DNA of 36,637 nucleotides from Acidobacteriota bacterium (GCA_028876655.1 JAGWRA010000191.1:1-36637), one strand, 5' to 3'; shown: positions 1-8,385, numbered from the stretch's first letter. Notes: generated by a model from the letters alone, not told the origin. Translations and numbers: made by a program.

Positions 1-875
1 CAGTTGCCGCCCCCCTCCGCCGCGAGGTCCACGATCACCGCGCCGTTCTTCATGCCGTCGACCTGCGCCCGGCTGATCAGCTTCGGCGCCGGCCGGCCCG
101 GCACGGCGGCCGTCGTGATCACCACGTCGGCCTGCTGGATGTGGCGCGTCAGCGCCGCCGCCACCGTCTGCTTCTCCTCGGCCGTCAGCTCGCGCGCGTA
201 GCCCCCTTCGCCGCGGGCGTCGACGCCGGTATCGACGAACTTCGCGCCGAGCGAGGCGGCTTCCTCGCGCGTCTCGGGACGCACGTCGTAGCCCTCGACC
301 ACCGCGCCGAGGCGCCGGGCCGTGGCGATCGACTGCAGCCCCGCCACGCCGAGCCCCATCACCAGCACGGTCGCCGGCCGCAGCGCGCCCGTCGCCGTCG
401 TCATGCGCGGCAGGATGCGCGGCAGCTTCGTGCCGGCCAGCAGCACCGCATAGTAGCCCGCGAGCGCCGCCTGGCTCGACAGCGCGTCCATCGCCTGCGC
501 GCGCGTAATCCGCGGCACCAGCTCCATGGCGAAGCAGGTGATCCGCCGGTCGCGGAGCGCCTTCACCAGCGCCGGCTCGCGGTTGGCGTGGACGAACGAG
601 AGGAGCACCGCCCCCTCCTTCATCGCCCCGACGACCTCGAGCGGCGGCGGCTGCACCGCCAGCACCACGTCGGCCCCCGCCACCAGATCCCGCACGTCGC
701 CAGTGACGGTCACGTTCCGATAGGCCGTGTCCGGCAGGCTCACCCCGTCGCCGGCCCCGGCCTGCAGCTGGACCTCGCCCCCCAGCTTCACCAGCTTGTC
801 GACGACGGCCGGCACCATCGCCACGCGCCGTTCGCCGTCCCGTGTCTCCTTCAGTACCGCGACTCTGAATGCCAT
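1..875 (-). CDS. pntA: NAD(P) transhydrogenase subunit alpha, part 1 (partial, runs off the window)
   Basis: Soluble NAD(H)-binding domain (dI) of the proton-translocating transhydrogenase, which passes hydride between NAD(H) and NADP(H) at the inner membrane. The first 291 codons are visible. The N-terminus MAFRVAVLKETRDGERRVAM is the family's catalytic-domain start. PRITRAQAMDALSSQAALAG (about 121-140) is a transhydrogenase hallmark that separates it from alanine dehydrogenase. The dinucleotide motif GLGVAG lies at 174-179, and VDLAAEGGGN is at the cut edge. The ATG at 873-875 has AGGGAG six bases upstream. The missing C-terminus, and presumably pntAB/pntB, lie beyond position 1. Whether the alpha subunit is split in two, as in many bacteria, cannot be seen here. 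Confidence 0.93.
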   Translation of the reverse strand, partial: MAFRVAVLKETRDGERRVAMVPAVVDKLVKLGGEVQLQAGAGDGVSLPDTAYRNVTVTGDVRDLVAGADVVLAVQPPPLEVVGAMKEGAVLLSFVHANREPALVKALRDRRITCFAMELVPRITRAQAMDALSSQAALAGYYAVLLAGTKLPRILPRMTTATGALRPATVLVMGLGVAGLQSIATARRLGAVVEGYDVRPETREEAASLGAKFVDTGVDARGEGGYARELTAEEKQTVAAALTRHIQQADVVITTAAVPGRPAPKLISRAQVDGMKNGAVIVDLAAEGGGN

Positions 876-1302
876 CGAACGCTCCCTGGATCCGCCGCTG
901 CCCGACGGTCTCCCGCCGGCCCGTCAGCCACGCCCGCCGCCGCCCCTGCCGGGTCGACGATCACACCCGCCGCCCGAGGCCCTGGTCCGGATGCGGACTG
1001 GACCCGGCCGGCGACGGGTGACTGCCATCTGGCGCTGGGTGCCGCCGGGAGGCCCCGGACGGCCGCACGGGCAGGCGCACTAACTATATTTGATAGGTCG
1101 GCAGATCGGGACCCCTGTGTGAGCCCGAAGCCGCCGCCCCGCGAAAATCGCCGGTCCGGCCCCCACAGGCCGCCAGGCCGCGGTGCGCGCCGCCCCGGTC
1201 GTGGTCGATCGTCGGGCGGGCTCGCCCGCCGGCCGGACCGTGCCCGCGGACCGCATTCTGACCGGCAGCGGCGGGTGTGTCAAAAGCGGGCGAGCGGAGC
1301 GG
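876..1302. other. Intergenic region upstream of pntA
   Basis: No gene is seen in these 427 bases. The stretch holds a candidate promoter for the minus strand (1255-1283), a small GC hairpin at 1215-1230 (GGCGGG, CTCG loop, CCCGCC) without a T tract, and an AT-rich island at 1080-1097 that contains a minus-strand TATAGT at 1083-1088. Open frames crossing it have no family-like sequence. Confidence 0.6.
1255..1283 (-). promoter_or_regulatory. Candidate sigma-70 promoter for the pnt operon
   Basis: On the minus strand a perfect TTGACA (-35, 1278-1283) is followed after 17 bases by CAGAAT (-10, 1255-1260, four of six consensus bases). It would give a long leader of about 370 nt before pntA. A second, weaker possibility is TATAGT at 1083-1088, which has no good -35. 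Confidence 0.35.
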
Positions 1303-2256
1303 TCATCTCCCCGGCGCCGCGGCCTCGAACGGCAGGCTCAGGCCGAACGGCAGGTACGCCAGCTTGTCGTGATCCACGAATGGATAGACACCGGGACCGG
1401 GAATCCGGAACTCGAGGATCGCCCCTGACCCGGCCGGCACACCCCAGGTCTGGATGTCGTGCACCCAGGTCGTCCCGAGCGAGACCCGATCGAAGATGTC
1501 GCCGATGACGTGTGCCGACGCGACGTGCGGGCCGACGTTGACGAAGTAGATGCGGATGAGGTCTCCGGGGGCCACCTGAACCGGCGCGTTGCCGAGACGG
1601 CCGTTGAACATCGAGAACGTCTCGTCGTTGTGCTGGCTCCTGGTCGAATCGGTCCCCGGAATGAAGCCGTGCGCGTCCGGCGTGCCGTACACCGCGTCCT
1701 CGACGACCACCAGCTCGCGGGCCGGCCGCAACGGCCGGTCGCGCGGGTACACGATCATCGCCCCATGCAGGCCGCTCTTGATGTGGAAGTCGGTCACCGG
1801 ACCGGCCGAGCAGTGATACAGGTAGACTCCCGGGGTGTCGGCCACACCGCTCACCGTGAGCGTGGTCCCCGGCGCCGTCGGCCCGAAGCGGCGGGCGTCC
1901 ATCCGGAAGGCATGGGTGTCGAACCCGTGCGACGTCTCACCGTGATTGTGGACGCGGACGGTGACCGTGTCGCCCTCGCACACCTCCAACGTCGGGCCCG
2001 GCAGCCGCCCGTTGTACGTCCAGGCCCGGAAGCTGAGCCCCAGGCCCAGGTCGAACGTCGCGGTTTCGGTGACGGTCAGGTCGAACGTCTTCTGCCGGGA
2101 TCCGGCACACGTTTCCCGCTGGCCGGCGAGCGCGGGCATGGCGGCGGTGCGCAAGCCGCCGGCAGCCGTTCCCGTCCCCGTACGGGTCGAGCCCGATGGA
2201 GCGCAGCCGGTGCAGAGCACCGTCGCGACGACCAGACCTGTGATCGAGTAGCGCAC
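1303..2256 (-). CDS. NirK/AniA-like two-domain multicopper protein, probable lipoprotein
   Basis: A 317-residue secreted copper protein with two cupredoxin domains. Its layout matches copper nitrite reductases of the AniA type. Candidate type 1 ligands are His110, Cys149 and His158. Candidate type 2 ligands are His115, His148 and His296. Asp113 and His249 (in SAHVIGDIFD) sit where the catalytic Asp and His of NirK lie. The axial Met of the type 1 site is replaced by Leu163 (HIKSGLHG), as in high-potential laccases. The GTG at 2254-2256 is preferred because it gives a hydrophobic leader ending in CTGC (Cys18, a weak lipobox) and lies 16 bases after the radical SAM stop. The longer frame to 2394 overlaps that gene and is arginine-rich. 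The substrate could be nitrite or a metal/phenolic reductant. Alignment is from memory. Confidence 0.75.
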   Translation of the reverse strand: MRYSITGLVVATVLCTGCAPSGSTRTGTGTAAGGLRTAAMPALAGQRETCAGSRQKTFDLTVTETATFDLGLGLSFRAWTYNGRLPGPTLEVCEGDTVTVRVHNHGETSHGFDTHAFRMDARRFGPTAPGTTLTVSGVADTPGVYLYHCSAGPVTDFHIKSGLHGAMIVYPRDRPLRPARELVVVEDAVYGTPDAHGFIPGTDSTRSQHNDETFSMFNGRLGNAPVQVAPGDLIRIYFVNVGPHVASAHVIGDIFDRVSLGTTWVHDIQTWGVPAGSGAILEFRIPGPGVYPFVDHDKLAYLPFGLSLPFEAAAPGR

Positions 2257-2272
2257 GATGGGTGGTGTCGGC

Positions 2273-3490
2273 TCAGGCGGCCGGCCGTGGCCGCAGCCGT
2301 CGGGCGAAAATGGGGCGGGCGACGGTCTTCGCCACCTTCCGGAACGCCTCGTACCGGTAGAACCCGAAGTCGCGCCGCGCCAGCAGCGCCGCATCGTCGG
2401 GGTTCACGACGAGGCTGACTTCGATGTTCGGCGCCGCGCCGATCGGCAGCCAGTGCCGGCGGCAGGCGTCGTAGACGTACTCCATCACGTGGCGCATCCC
2501 CTCGTAGGAGGGCGACGGCCACGCCTCCATGTCGGCCCCCTGCGTCGGCCGGAAGATGCACACGGTCGGGAACGCACCGAGGTCGGTAATGACGTCGATC
2601 CCCTGCAGCGTCCGCTCGATCGGTTCGATGCCGGCGATGATCTCACCCGACACCGACCCGCGCGGCATCCGCTTCGCGCAGTAGGCCATCGCGTCCAGGA
2701 ACAGCTGCTGGCCGTGCACCCGCGCCTTGCCGGGGCAGATCCGGCCGAACCACGCGGGGTCGAAGAACTCGAGGCAGAAGGAGATGTGATCGATGCCGGC
2801 GTCGATGAGCGCGTCGTACCTCGAGAAGTCGCGCTCGGGCGCCAGCTGCACGCCGACGAGCAGGCCGACCTCTTCCTTGATCGCGCGGACGTACGGCAGC
2901 GTGAACTCGATCCCCTTCGTCCCCTGGAACCCGCCGTTCAGGTGGACGAACGTCACGCCCGACTCGTCGCGCGCCGCCCGGCAGGTCTCGACCACGTCGG
3001 CAATGCTCTTGTCAGCCTCCTCGGCGTCGCCGACGTTCTGGCCTGTCGTGCAGAAGCGGCAGTTGAGCGCCGGCCGGTAGTTCCAGAACGCGCAGACCAT
3101 GCTGACGTAGATGCCGAGGTAGGTCCCCTGCAGCACGCCGACCCGGCTCATCGGGACGCCCTGCGAGGTCTGGCGCGCGTACCAACCCGGTTCCTGCGGC
3201 AGCCGGACCGGGTAGTGCAGGTCGAACCGCTCGTCGACGATCTCGTACCCCTGGGCAGGGCCGCCAGTCAGCCGGTACGGGGAGTCGTGCGCGAAATTCT
3301 CCACGACCGGGACATTCACCCAGATCTCGTCCTTGATCCGGGACCCCGTCGGCAGCACCACTTCCAGACCGGATCCCAGACCCGCTCGCGTCCGGGACAC
3401 GCCCCGGACCCCCGCCAGCGATACCTCGTCGGGCACCCGCATCCCGCTGCAGAACAGGTCGATCTCGAGCTCACAGGCATTCAGGCGCAT
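2273..3490 (-). CDS. Radical SAM protein with atypical cysteine spacing
   Basis: A 405-residue protein whose core (about 125-340) looks like a radical SAM barrel. The likely cluster cysteines are Cys133, Cys144 and Cys147, from CAFWNYRPALNCRFC. That is CX10CX2C, not the usual CX3CX2C. Later stretches such as FVHLNGGFQG (a glycine-rich strand after the cluster), GVQLAPERD and SGEIIAGIEP suit SAM-binding and barrel strands. About 120 N-terminal residues before the cluster are unassigned. ATG at 3488-3490 has GAGG six bases upstream. It is followed by the copper protein gene with a 16-base gap, so the two are probably co-transcribed. Another radical SAM gene lies divergently upstream. The product and substrate are unknown. 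Confidence 0.75.
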   Translation of the reverse strand: MRLNACELEIDLFCSGMRVPDEVSLAGVRGVSRTRAGLGSGLEVVLPTGSRIKDEIWVNVPVVENFAHDSPYRLTGGPAQGYEIVDERFDLHYPVRLPQEPGWYARQTSQGVPMSRVGVLQGTYLGIYVSMVCAFWNYRPALNCRFCTTGQNVGDAEEADKSIADVVETCRAARDESGVTFVHLNGGFQGTKGIEFTLPYVRAIKEEVGLLVGVQLAPERDFSRYDALIDAGIDHISFCLEFFDPAWFGRICPGKARVHGQQLFLDAMAYCAKRMPRGSVSGEIIAGIEPIERTLQGIDVITDLGAFPTVCIFRPTQGADMEAWPSPSYEGMRHVMEYVYDACRRHWLPIGAAPNIEVSLVVNPDDAALLARRDFGFYRYEAFRKVAKTVARPIFARRLRPRPAA

Positions 3491-3716
3491 GGCGGTCCTC
3501 GGACAGCGGCCGATCCTCCTGGCGCAGGATACCGCGGGAGCTGGCCGTGGGCCATGATCCCGGTCATACGCCCGGACCCCGAAGTCTCTGCAAACTCGTC
3601 GCCAGCACGCGCGGTCGGGGGCCTGACGGCTGTCATACCGTCAGGGCGGCATCCGGTGGATAGTCGAGGCAGGCCGGGTTCGGACGACCGTCCGGCCGCA
3701 GACCCCGGAGGGCCCC
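3491..3716. promoter_or_regulatory. Divergent promoter region with inverted repeat
   Basis: These 226 bases separate the two divergent radical SAM genes. They contain a perfect 8-bp inverted repeat, CCTGACGG (3622-3629) and CCGTCAGG (3638-3645), spaced by eight bases. The heptamer GTCATAC occurs at 3563-3569 and again at 3632-3638, overlapping the repeat. The arrangement is what a dimeric regulator controlling both genes would use. No regulator gene is adjacent. Confidence 0.4.
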
Positions 3717-4844
3717 GTGACTCAGCCATTGGCCGTCGACTTCGACCGCGCCCCGTTCCTGGTGATCTGGGAGGTGACGCGCGCCTGCGCGCTCGCCTGC
3801 GTCCACTGCCGCGCCGACGCCATCGCGCGCCGCGATCCCCGCGAGCTCACCACGCCCGAGGCGTTCGCCCTGATCGACCAGCTGCAGGCGTTCGCGCCGG
3901 CCCGGCCGCTGTTCGTCCTGACGGGCGGCGACCCCATGCGGCGCCCCGACCTCGCCGCCATCGTCCGCTACGCGCACGACGCCGGCCTGACCGTGGCGCT
4001 GACGCCCAGCGGGACCGCAGCCGCCACCCACGCGCGGCTGGCGGAGCTGAAGGCGGCCGGCCTGTCACGGATCGCGGTGAGCCTGGACGGACCGGACCCG
4101 GAGACCCACGATGCGTTCCGGCGCGTCCGCGGGTCGTACGCCAACACGATGAAGATCATCGACAGCGCCCTGGCGCTCGACCTGCCGCTGCAGATCAACA
4201 CGACCGTGAGCCGCATGACGCTCCCGCACCTCGATGCGATGGCGGCCCGCGTGGCGGAGTGGCCGCTGGCGCTCTGGGCGGCGTTCTTCCTCGTGAAGAC
4301 CGGGCGCGGCGCCGCCCTCGATCAGGTCAGCCCCGAAGAGTGCGAGGGGGTGCTGCACCGCCTCTACGACCTCTCGCAGTCGGTCCCCTTCGGCATCAAG
4401 ACGACGGAGGCGCCGCAGTTCCAACGGGTGATCTGGCAACGTGACCAGGCGGGCGGAGGCACGGGGCGAGGCGGGGCGGCCACCGGGCGACGGCCGCTGC
4501 GCGCGCCGCGCAGCGTCGGCGACGGCAAGGGCTTCGTCTTCATCGATCACGTCGGGGAGATCTGTCCGAGCGGCTTCCTGCCGGTCCGCTGCGGCAACGT
4601 CCGGACCGACAGCCTGGCGACGGTCTATCGCACGCACGGCGTCTTCACGCGCCTGCGCGATCCCGACGCGCTCGGCGGCAAGTGCGGCCGCTGCCGCTTC
4701 CGGGAGATCTGCGGGGGGTCGCGTTCGCGCGCCTACGCGGCGACCGGGGCGATCACCGCCTCCGATCCGCTGTGCGTGTACCAGCCGGGGCCCACGGTCG
4801 AGCCGCTGGTCGAGCCGGAGGCGCTCAGTACTTCTTCCAGGTGA
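3717..4844 (+). CDS. Radical SAM/SPASM domain protein, TIGR04053-like
   Basis: A 375-residue radical SAM enzyme with canonical CX3CX2C at Cys24, Cys28 and Cys31 (VTRACALACVHCRAD). It has the SAM-binding strand FVLTGGDPM (about 66-74) and SRIAVSLDGPD. The C-terminal SPASM-type domain has cysteines in ICPSGFLPVRCGN, GKCGRCRFREICGG and DPLCVYQP for auxiliary iron-sulphur clusters. The opening FDRAPFLVIWEVTRAC resembles the TIGR04053 group, related to haem-synthesis and peptide-maturation radical SAM enzymes. Its substrate is unknown, and no small peptide precursor gene is seen nearby. The GTG start at 3717 has GGAGG five bases upstream (3707-3711). Its last 20 bases overlap the end of the convergent pilX. 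Confidence 0.85.
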   Translation: MTQPLAVDFDRAPFLVIWEVTRACALACVHCRADAIARRDPRELTTPEAFALIDQLQAFAPARPLFVLTGGDPMRRPDLAAIVRYAHDAGLTVALTPSGTAAATHARLAELKAAGLSRIAVSLDGPDPETHDAFRRVRGSYANTMKIIDSALALDLPLQINTTVSRMTLPHLDAMAARVAEWPLALWAAFFLVKTGRGAALDQVSPEECEGVLHRLYDLSQSVPFGIKTTEAPQFQRVIWQRDQAGGGTGRGGAATGRRPLRAPRSVGDGKGFVFIDHVGEICPSGFLPVRCGNVRTDSLATVYRTHGVFTRLRDPDALGGKCGRCRFREICGGSRSRAYAATGAITASDPLCVYQPGPTVEPLVEPEALSTSSR

Positions 4845-6249
4845 AGGAATCGAGCATATAGTCGCCGACGGTGAACAGCGTGCTCTTCTTCAGGTGCCGG
4901 TCGTAGTGGATGGCGGTGCCGCCGGCATCGTCGAGGGTGCCGGCAATCACGGCGCCGTACCAGTCCGTACCGCCCGTAAACCTGATGGCGGCGTTTGGCG
5001 CGTAGACGACGGCGGCCGTCTGCGCGTTCCCCGTCAGCTTCACCGTCCCCGTTCCCGCATAGTCGATCTGCAGCAGCGACGGATCCATCGTCGCGTTGGT
5101 CACCGAGCCGCCGCTGAAGTCGATTGGCGTCGACTGCCCGCTGCCGTCGACGTTCAGCACGACCGGCCCGGAGTCGATGACCAGCGTCGCATTGCCGTTC
5201 AGCTCGATGCTGTTGAGGCTGTAGGTCCCGGCGCTCAGGTGGAGCTCCGCGCCGGAGGTGACGTGGATGTTGCCGTAGCTGCCGGGCGGCAGCACGGTGT
5301 CGCTGTTGATCGACACGCTGGTCGTCGGTGGCGGGGGGTTCGGCAGGTCCGGCGTCCGGTAGTTCACCGGCTGCGGCAGTTCGATCGTGCCGCCGGTGAC
5401 GGTGGAGTTCCCGTTGCTGGTCCAGGCCGTGATCGTCGAACCGCACTTGCCGACGCCCGTACGCGGCGTCGAGAGGCTGCCGTTGATCGTGGTGGTGCTG
5501 CCGCTCGACGTCAGGTTGCCGTTCGAGCCGATGTCGCCGCCGTAGGTCTGCGTCACCACCTTGCCGCCCGAGTAGGTGATCGCCGTCGAGTCGTAGCTGT
5601 CGGTCGCGCCGCCGCCGGAGAAGCCGAGCGACGCACAGCCGTTGTTGGTGGAGAAGGCCGCGTAATTGAACGCCGGCACGACCTGCTGCTCCAGCGTGGC
5701 CTCGACCTGCACCTGGGCCTTCGGCTGGTTCACGATCGTCCCGACCGACGAGAGCCGCCAGGTCTGGATGGTCACCGGCGTGGTCGCGCCGACCACCGTC
5801 ACCTGCCCCATCGACAGCAGCCGGGCCGACGCCGCGTAGCCCACGCTGTCGCGCCCGGCGCTCAGCGTCCCCTGCGCACTTCCGGTGAAGGCAGTGCTGA
5901 CCGACGCGACCGGGTAGTTGGCCGTCACGTCGCTCCGTGCGGACAGCACGACGGCCTGGTCGTTCAGGACCGCCACGACGGGTGACACGCTGACGTCGTA
6001 GGCGGCGATCAGGTCGGTCCCCGTGGTGCTCGGCGCCGTATAGCCGTTCAGCAGGAAGTTCGCCGCCTTGTTGATCCCCGACTCGGCCGCGTAGCGCGCC
6101 TGCGTCATCTCCCGGTAGTTCTGGCTCGACCAGGTCTCGGTCTGCGAGACGAACGCGAGCGACGCCACCAGCGCCGACAGCACCAGCGTCATCAGCAGCG
6201 CCAGAATCAGCGCGATGCCCCGTTCGCCCGATCGTGCGGTCGGATCCAT
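4825..6249 (-). CDS. pilX: PilX-type minor pilin with large C-terminal domain
   Basis: A 474-residue type IV pilus-associated protein. After a short basic leader, a single hydrophobic helix runs GIALILALLMTLVLSALVAS (about 11-30). It is followed by EMTQARYAAESGINKA, the PilX N-terminal pattern. Classical PilX is under 200 residues. Here about 400 further residues are rich in G, T, S, N and V with beta-strand repeats (GAELHLSAGTYSLNSIELNG, YAPNAAIRFTGGTDWYGAV), suggesting a beta-helix-like module displayed at the pilus tip. It is the last gene of fimT-pilV-pilW-pilX, 18 bases after pilW. Its stop lies inside the convergent radical SAM gene. Confidence 0.82.
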   Translation of the reverse strand: MDPTARSGERGIALILALLMTLVLSALVASLAFVSQTETWSSQNYREMTQARYAAESGINKAANFLLNGYTAPSTTGTDLIAAYDVSVSPVVAVLNDQAVVLSARSDVTANYPVASVSTAFTGSAQGTLSAGRDSVGYAASARLLSMGQVTVVGATTPVTIQTWRLSSVGTIVNQPKAQVQVEATLEQQVVPAFNYAAFSTNNGCASLGFSGGGATDSYDSTAITYSGGKVVTQTYGGDIGSNGNLTSSGSTTTINGSLSTPRTGVGKCGSTITAWTSNGNSTVTGGTIELPQPVNYRTPDLPNPPPPTTSVSINSDTVLPPGSYGNIHVTSGAELHLSAGTYSLNSIELNGNATLVIDSGPVVLNVDGSGQSTPIDFSGGSVTNATMDPSLLQIDYAGTGTVKLTGNAQTAAVVYAPNAAIRFTGGTDWYGAVIAGTLDDAGGTAIHYDRHLKKSTLFTVGDYMLDSFTWKKY

Positions 6250-6267
6250 CGGTCCCGGCTCCTTCGG

Positions 6268-7209
6268 CTACGGCAGCAGGTTCTGCACGGTGGCCGGCAT
6301 CGGCTGCACCCGGCTCGTGTCGCCGAGGCTCGCCATCTCCCACACGTCGAACACGTTGCGCGGCGAGATGTTCAGCAGCGCCGCGGTCTCGGTCTGGTAC
6401 TGGTTGGTGATCGGATCCTTGCGCTGCGTCTGCACGGTGAGCGTCACCGCCACGTCCACCACGTACGTGTCGGTGCCGACGGTCTTCTGCTGGTACGAGA
6501 AACAGGGGGTGCCGTTCGGGTTCGGCAGCACGTTGGTCAGCAGGATGTCGCTCGCCGTCAACGCCGGCTTGGAGGCCGCGTCGAACGCCATCTCGTTGCG
6601 GTACAGCAGGCCGGCGGCGGTGTCGCAGGTGTATTCGATGTACACCATGTTGCCGTCGTCGTTGACGTCGCCGTAGAGCTTCAGGACCGTCCCGCTCGAT
6701 CCGTTCGTCGCCGTGGTCGGTACGATGCCGCTGGCGAATCCGCCGGCCGCGTTCACCGGCACGCCGGACGCGTGCGCCCGGATGAAGCTGGCCGTGATCG
6801 AGTTCGAGGCGGTGTTCACGGTCGTCGCCGTCACCGTCTCCAGGTTCGCACCGGTGTCGACGACGAGCTGCTCGCCGGCGAACATGCCGGCCACCGACGA
6901 GACGGTGACAGTGGACGTCCCCGCCGACGGCACGCTGCTCGTGAGCGTGACCGAGGCCGGCAGCGTCACCGAACCGGCCTGCCCGATCTCCTGCTGCAGC
7001 AGCTCGATCGCCCCGCGGACGCCGCCGTGCATCGCCGCGCGGTTGGAGATGCCGTTCTGCATCTGCGTCAGCTTCTGGATGCCGACCATCATGCTGCCCG
7101 AGATCACCAGCAGCACGGCCGTCGCGACCATCAGCTCGATCATCGAGAAGCCGGCGTCGCCCGCGCACGCTGCCCGCCGATCGTGGCCCATCGGATGCAC
7201 CGTCATCAC
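6268..7209 (-). CDS. pilW: PilW-type minor pilin
   Basis: A 313-residue prepilin-like protein. A class III leader ends at AG|FSMIELMVATAVLLVISGSM, with Glu at position 5 of the mature protein as needed for pilin assembly and methylation after PilD cleavage. The rest is beta-rich, matching PilW, which with PilV, PilX and FimT primes type IV pilus assembly. GTG 7207-7209 and ATG 7204-7206 follow two bases or so after the pilV stop (7211-7213), indicating coupled translation. Which of the two is used is not certain, and a further ATG lies at codon 7. Confidence 0.85.
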   Translation of the reverse strand: MMTVHPMGHDRRAACAGDAGFSMIELMVATAVLLVISGSMMVGIQKLTQMQNGISNRAAMHGGVRGAIELLQQEIGQAGSVTLPASVTLTSSVPSAGTSTVTVSSVAGMFAGEQLVVDTGANLETVTATTVNTASNSITASFIRAHASGVPVNAAGGFASGIVPTTATNGSSGTVLKLYGDVNDDGNMVYIEYTCDTAAGLLYRNEMAFDAASKPALTASDILLTNVLPNPNGTPCFSYQQKTVGTDTYVVDVAVTLTVQTQRKDPITNQYQTETAALLNISPRNVFDVWEMASLGDTSRVQPMPATVQNLLP

Positions 7210-7210
7210 C

Positions 7211-7756
7211 TCAGAACGGGTACGTCTTGAGCGCCGTCACGGTCGCCTGCGGCGTCTCGCCCGCGTTGCCGACGCTGTGCGCCACGATCACCGTGACCGT
7301 GATCTGCTTCAAATTCGTGGCCGGGCTGGTGATCTGCCAGGCCCGCTCGTAGAACCAGCCGGACGGCGGCGTCGTCCCCGTGGCGGCGAGCAGCGTGCCG
7401 CTCTCGTCGAGGTAGTCGACGTAGCCCGCCACCGGTGCCGTCGGATCGCTGCTGCCGCCGACCGCCAGCCCCGTGCCTCCCGAGTCGGTGGCCGGGAAGA
7501 CGGTCGTGTCGCTCGTCGTGTTGCCCCAGGCGAGCGCCAGCAACTGCTCCATCTTGTCCTGCCCGTACTGTGTCGCGCGGGCGGCCAGGTGCCCCTGGTT
7601 CTCGGTCGTCGAGGTCGCGAACATGCCCATCGGCAGCAACCCGATCGTGACCACGATCAGGATGCCGGTGGCGATCATCGTCTCGAGCAGGCTGATGCCG
7701 GCCTCCGAGCGGCGGGCCGGACGGCCGGACGAGGGCGCGTGCAGGTCTGTGCTCAC
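7211..7756 (-). CDS. pilV: PilV-type minor pilin
   Basis: A 181-residue prepilin-like protein with the leader ARRSEAG|ISLLETMIATGILIVVTIG and Glu at mature position 5. It then carries a short globular domain (ATQYGQDKMEQLLALAWGNT, a common PilV feature). It belongs to the minor pilin tip complex. The GTG at 7754-7756 is chosen because GAGG lies six bases upstream, overlapping the fimT stop codon region. A much longer frame through 8452 in the same phase is only an antisense-like extension through fimT. Confidence 0.82.
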   Translation of the reverse strand: MSTDLHAPSSGRPARRSEAGISLLETMIATGILIVVTIGLLPMGMFATSTTENQGHLAARATQYGQDKMEQLLALAWGNTTSDTTVFPATDSGGTGLAVGGSSDPTAPVAGYVDYLDESGTLLAATGTTPPSGWFYERAWQITSPATNLKQITVTVIVAHSVGNAGETPQATVTALKTYPF

Positions 7757-7764
7757 CGGAATCC

Positions 7765-8385
7765 TCACTGATTCGACCAGGTCGCCGCGGAGGCCGGACT
7801 CCACCAGAAGCGCGTCAGCCCCGTCGCAGACACCGTCGTGCCGTACACGGCCGTGCCGTCGGTGAGGTAGATCGCGTCGACGCCGGTGGGCGTTCCGGTG
7901 TCGTCGATCGGCACGCCGCGCGAGTTGAACACCACGCAGGCGGTGTTGCCGATGGCCGTGCCGGTGTCGTCCTCGCACATGGGCGCCTGCGCGATCGTCC
8001 CCTGCGTGTTCGGCGGCGCGGCGGCCAGGCTGCCGAAGCCGAAGGTGACGCCCGACGACAGCGTCTGCGTGCCCCCTTCGGTCACCCAGCCCGGCGTGCC
8101 GGTCTTCTGCCACGTCTGCATGTAGTACGTGTTGTCGCTCAGGTCGACGAACACGCGCGCGTGCGTGAAGTCGGAGGCCGCCCGCATCTTGGCCAGCGCG
8201 ATGTAGTTCGCGATGCCCCGCGCATCGCCGCCGGAGCGGACGCTCTCGACCGTCCGCTGCGTGACCGGCACGACCATGGCCGTCACGACCACCAGCACAC
8301 CCACGACGGCCAGCATCTCCACCATCGAGAAGCCGCCCTGGTCTCCGACGAGGGCACGGGCGGGACGAGTGATGAGTGCTCGCAT
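7765..8385 (-). CDS. fimT: FimT/GspH-type pseudopilin
   Basis: A 206-residue prepilin with the leader ending DQG|GFSMVEMLAVVGVLVVVTAM, followed by the GspH/FimT pattern of a short helix (ANYIALAKMRAASDFTHARV) and a beta-rich tail. It is the first gene of the four-gene minor pilin operon, with eight bases separating it from pilV. ATG at 8383-8385 has GGAG three bases upstream and gives a normal short leader. The frame extends upstream to 8523 with no typical signal. PilE, PilY1 and PilA-like genes are not present, so the major pilin must be encoded elsewhere. Confidence 0.8.
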   Translation of the reverse strand: MRALITRPARALVGDQGGFSMVEMLAVVGVLVVVTAMVVPVTQRTVESVRSGGDARGIANYIALAKMRAASDFTHARVFVDLSDNTYYMQTWQKTGTPGWVTEGGTQTLSSGVTFGFGSLAAAPPNTQGTIAQAPMCEDDTGTAIGNTACVVFNSRGVPIDDTGTPTGVDAIYLTDGTAVYGTTVSATGLTRFWWSPASAATWSNQ

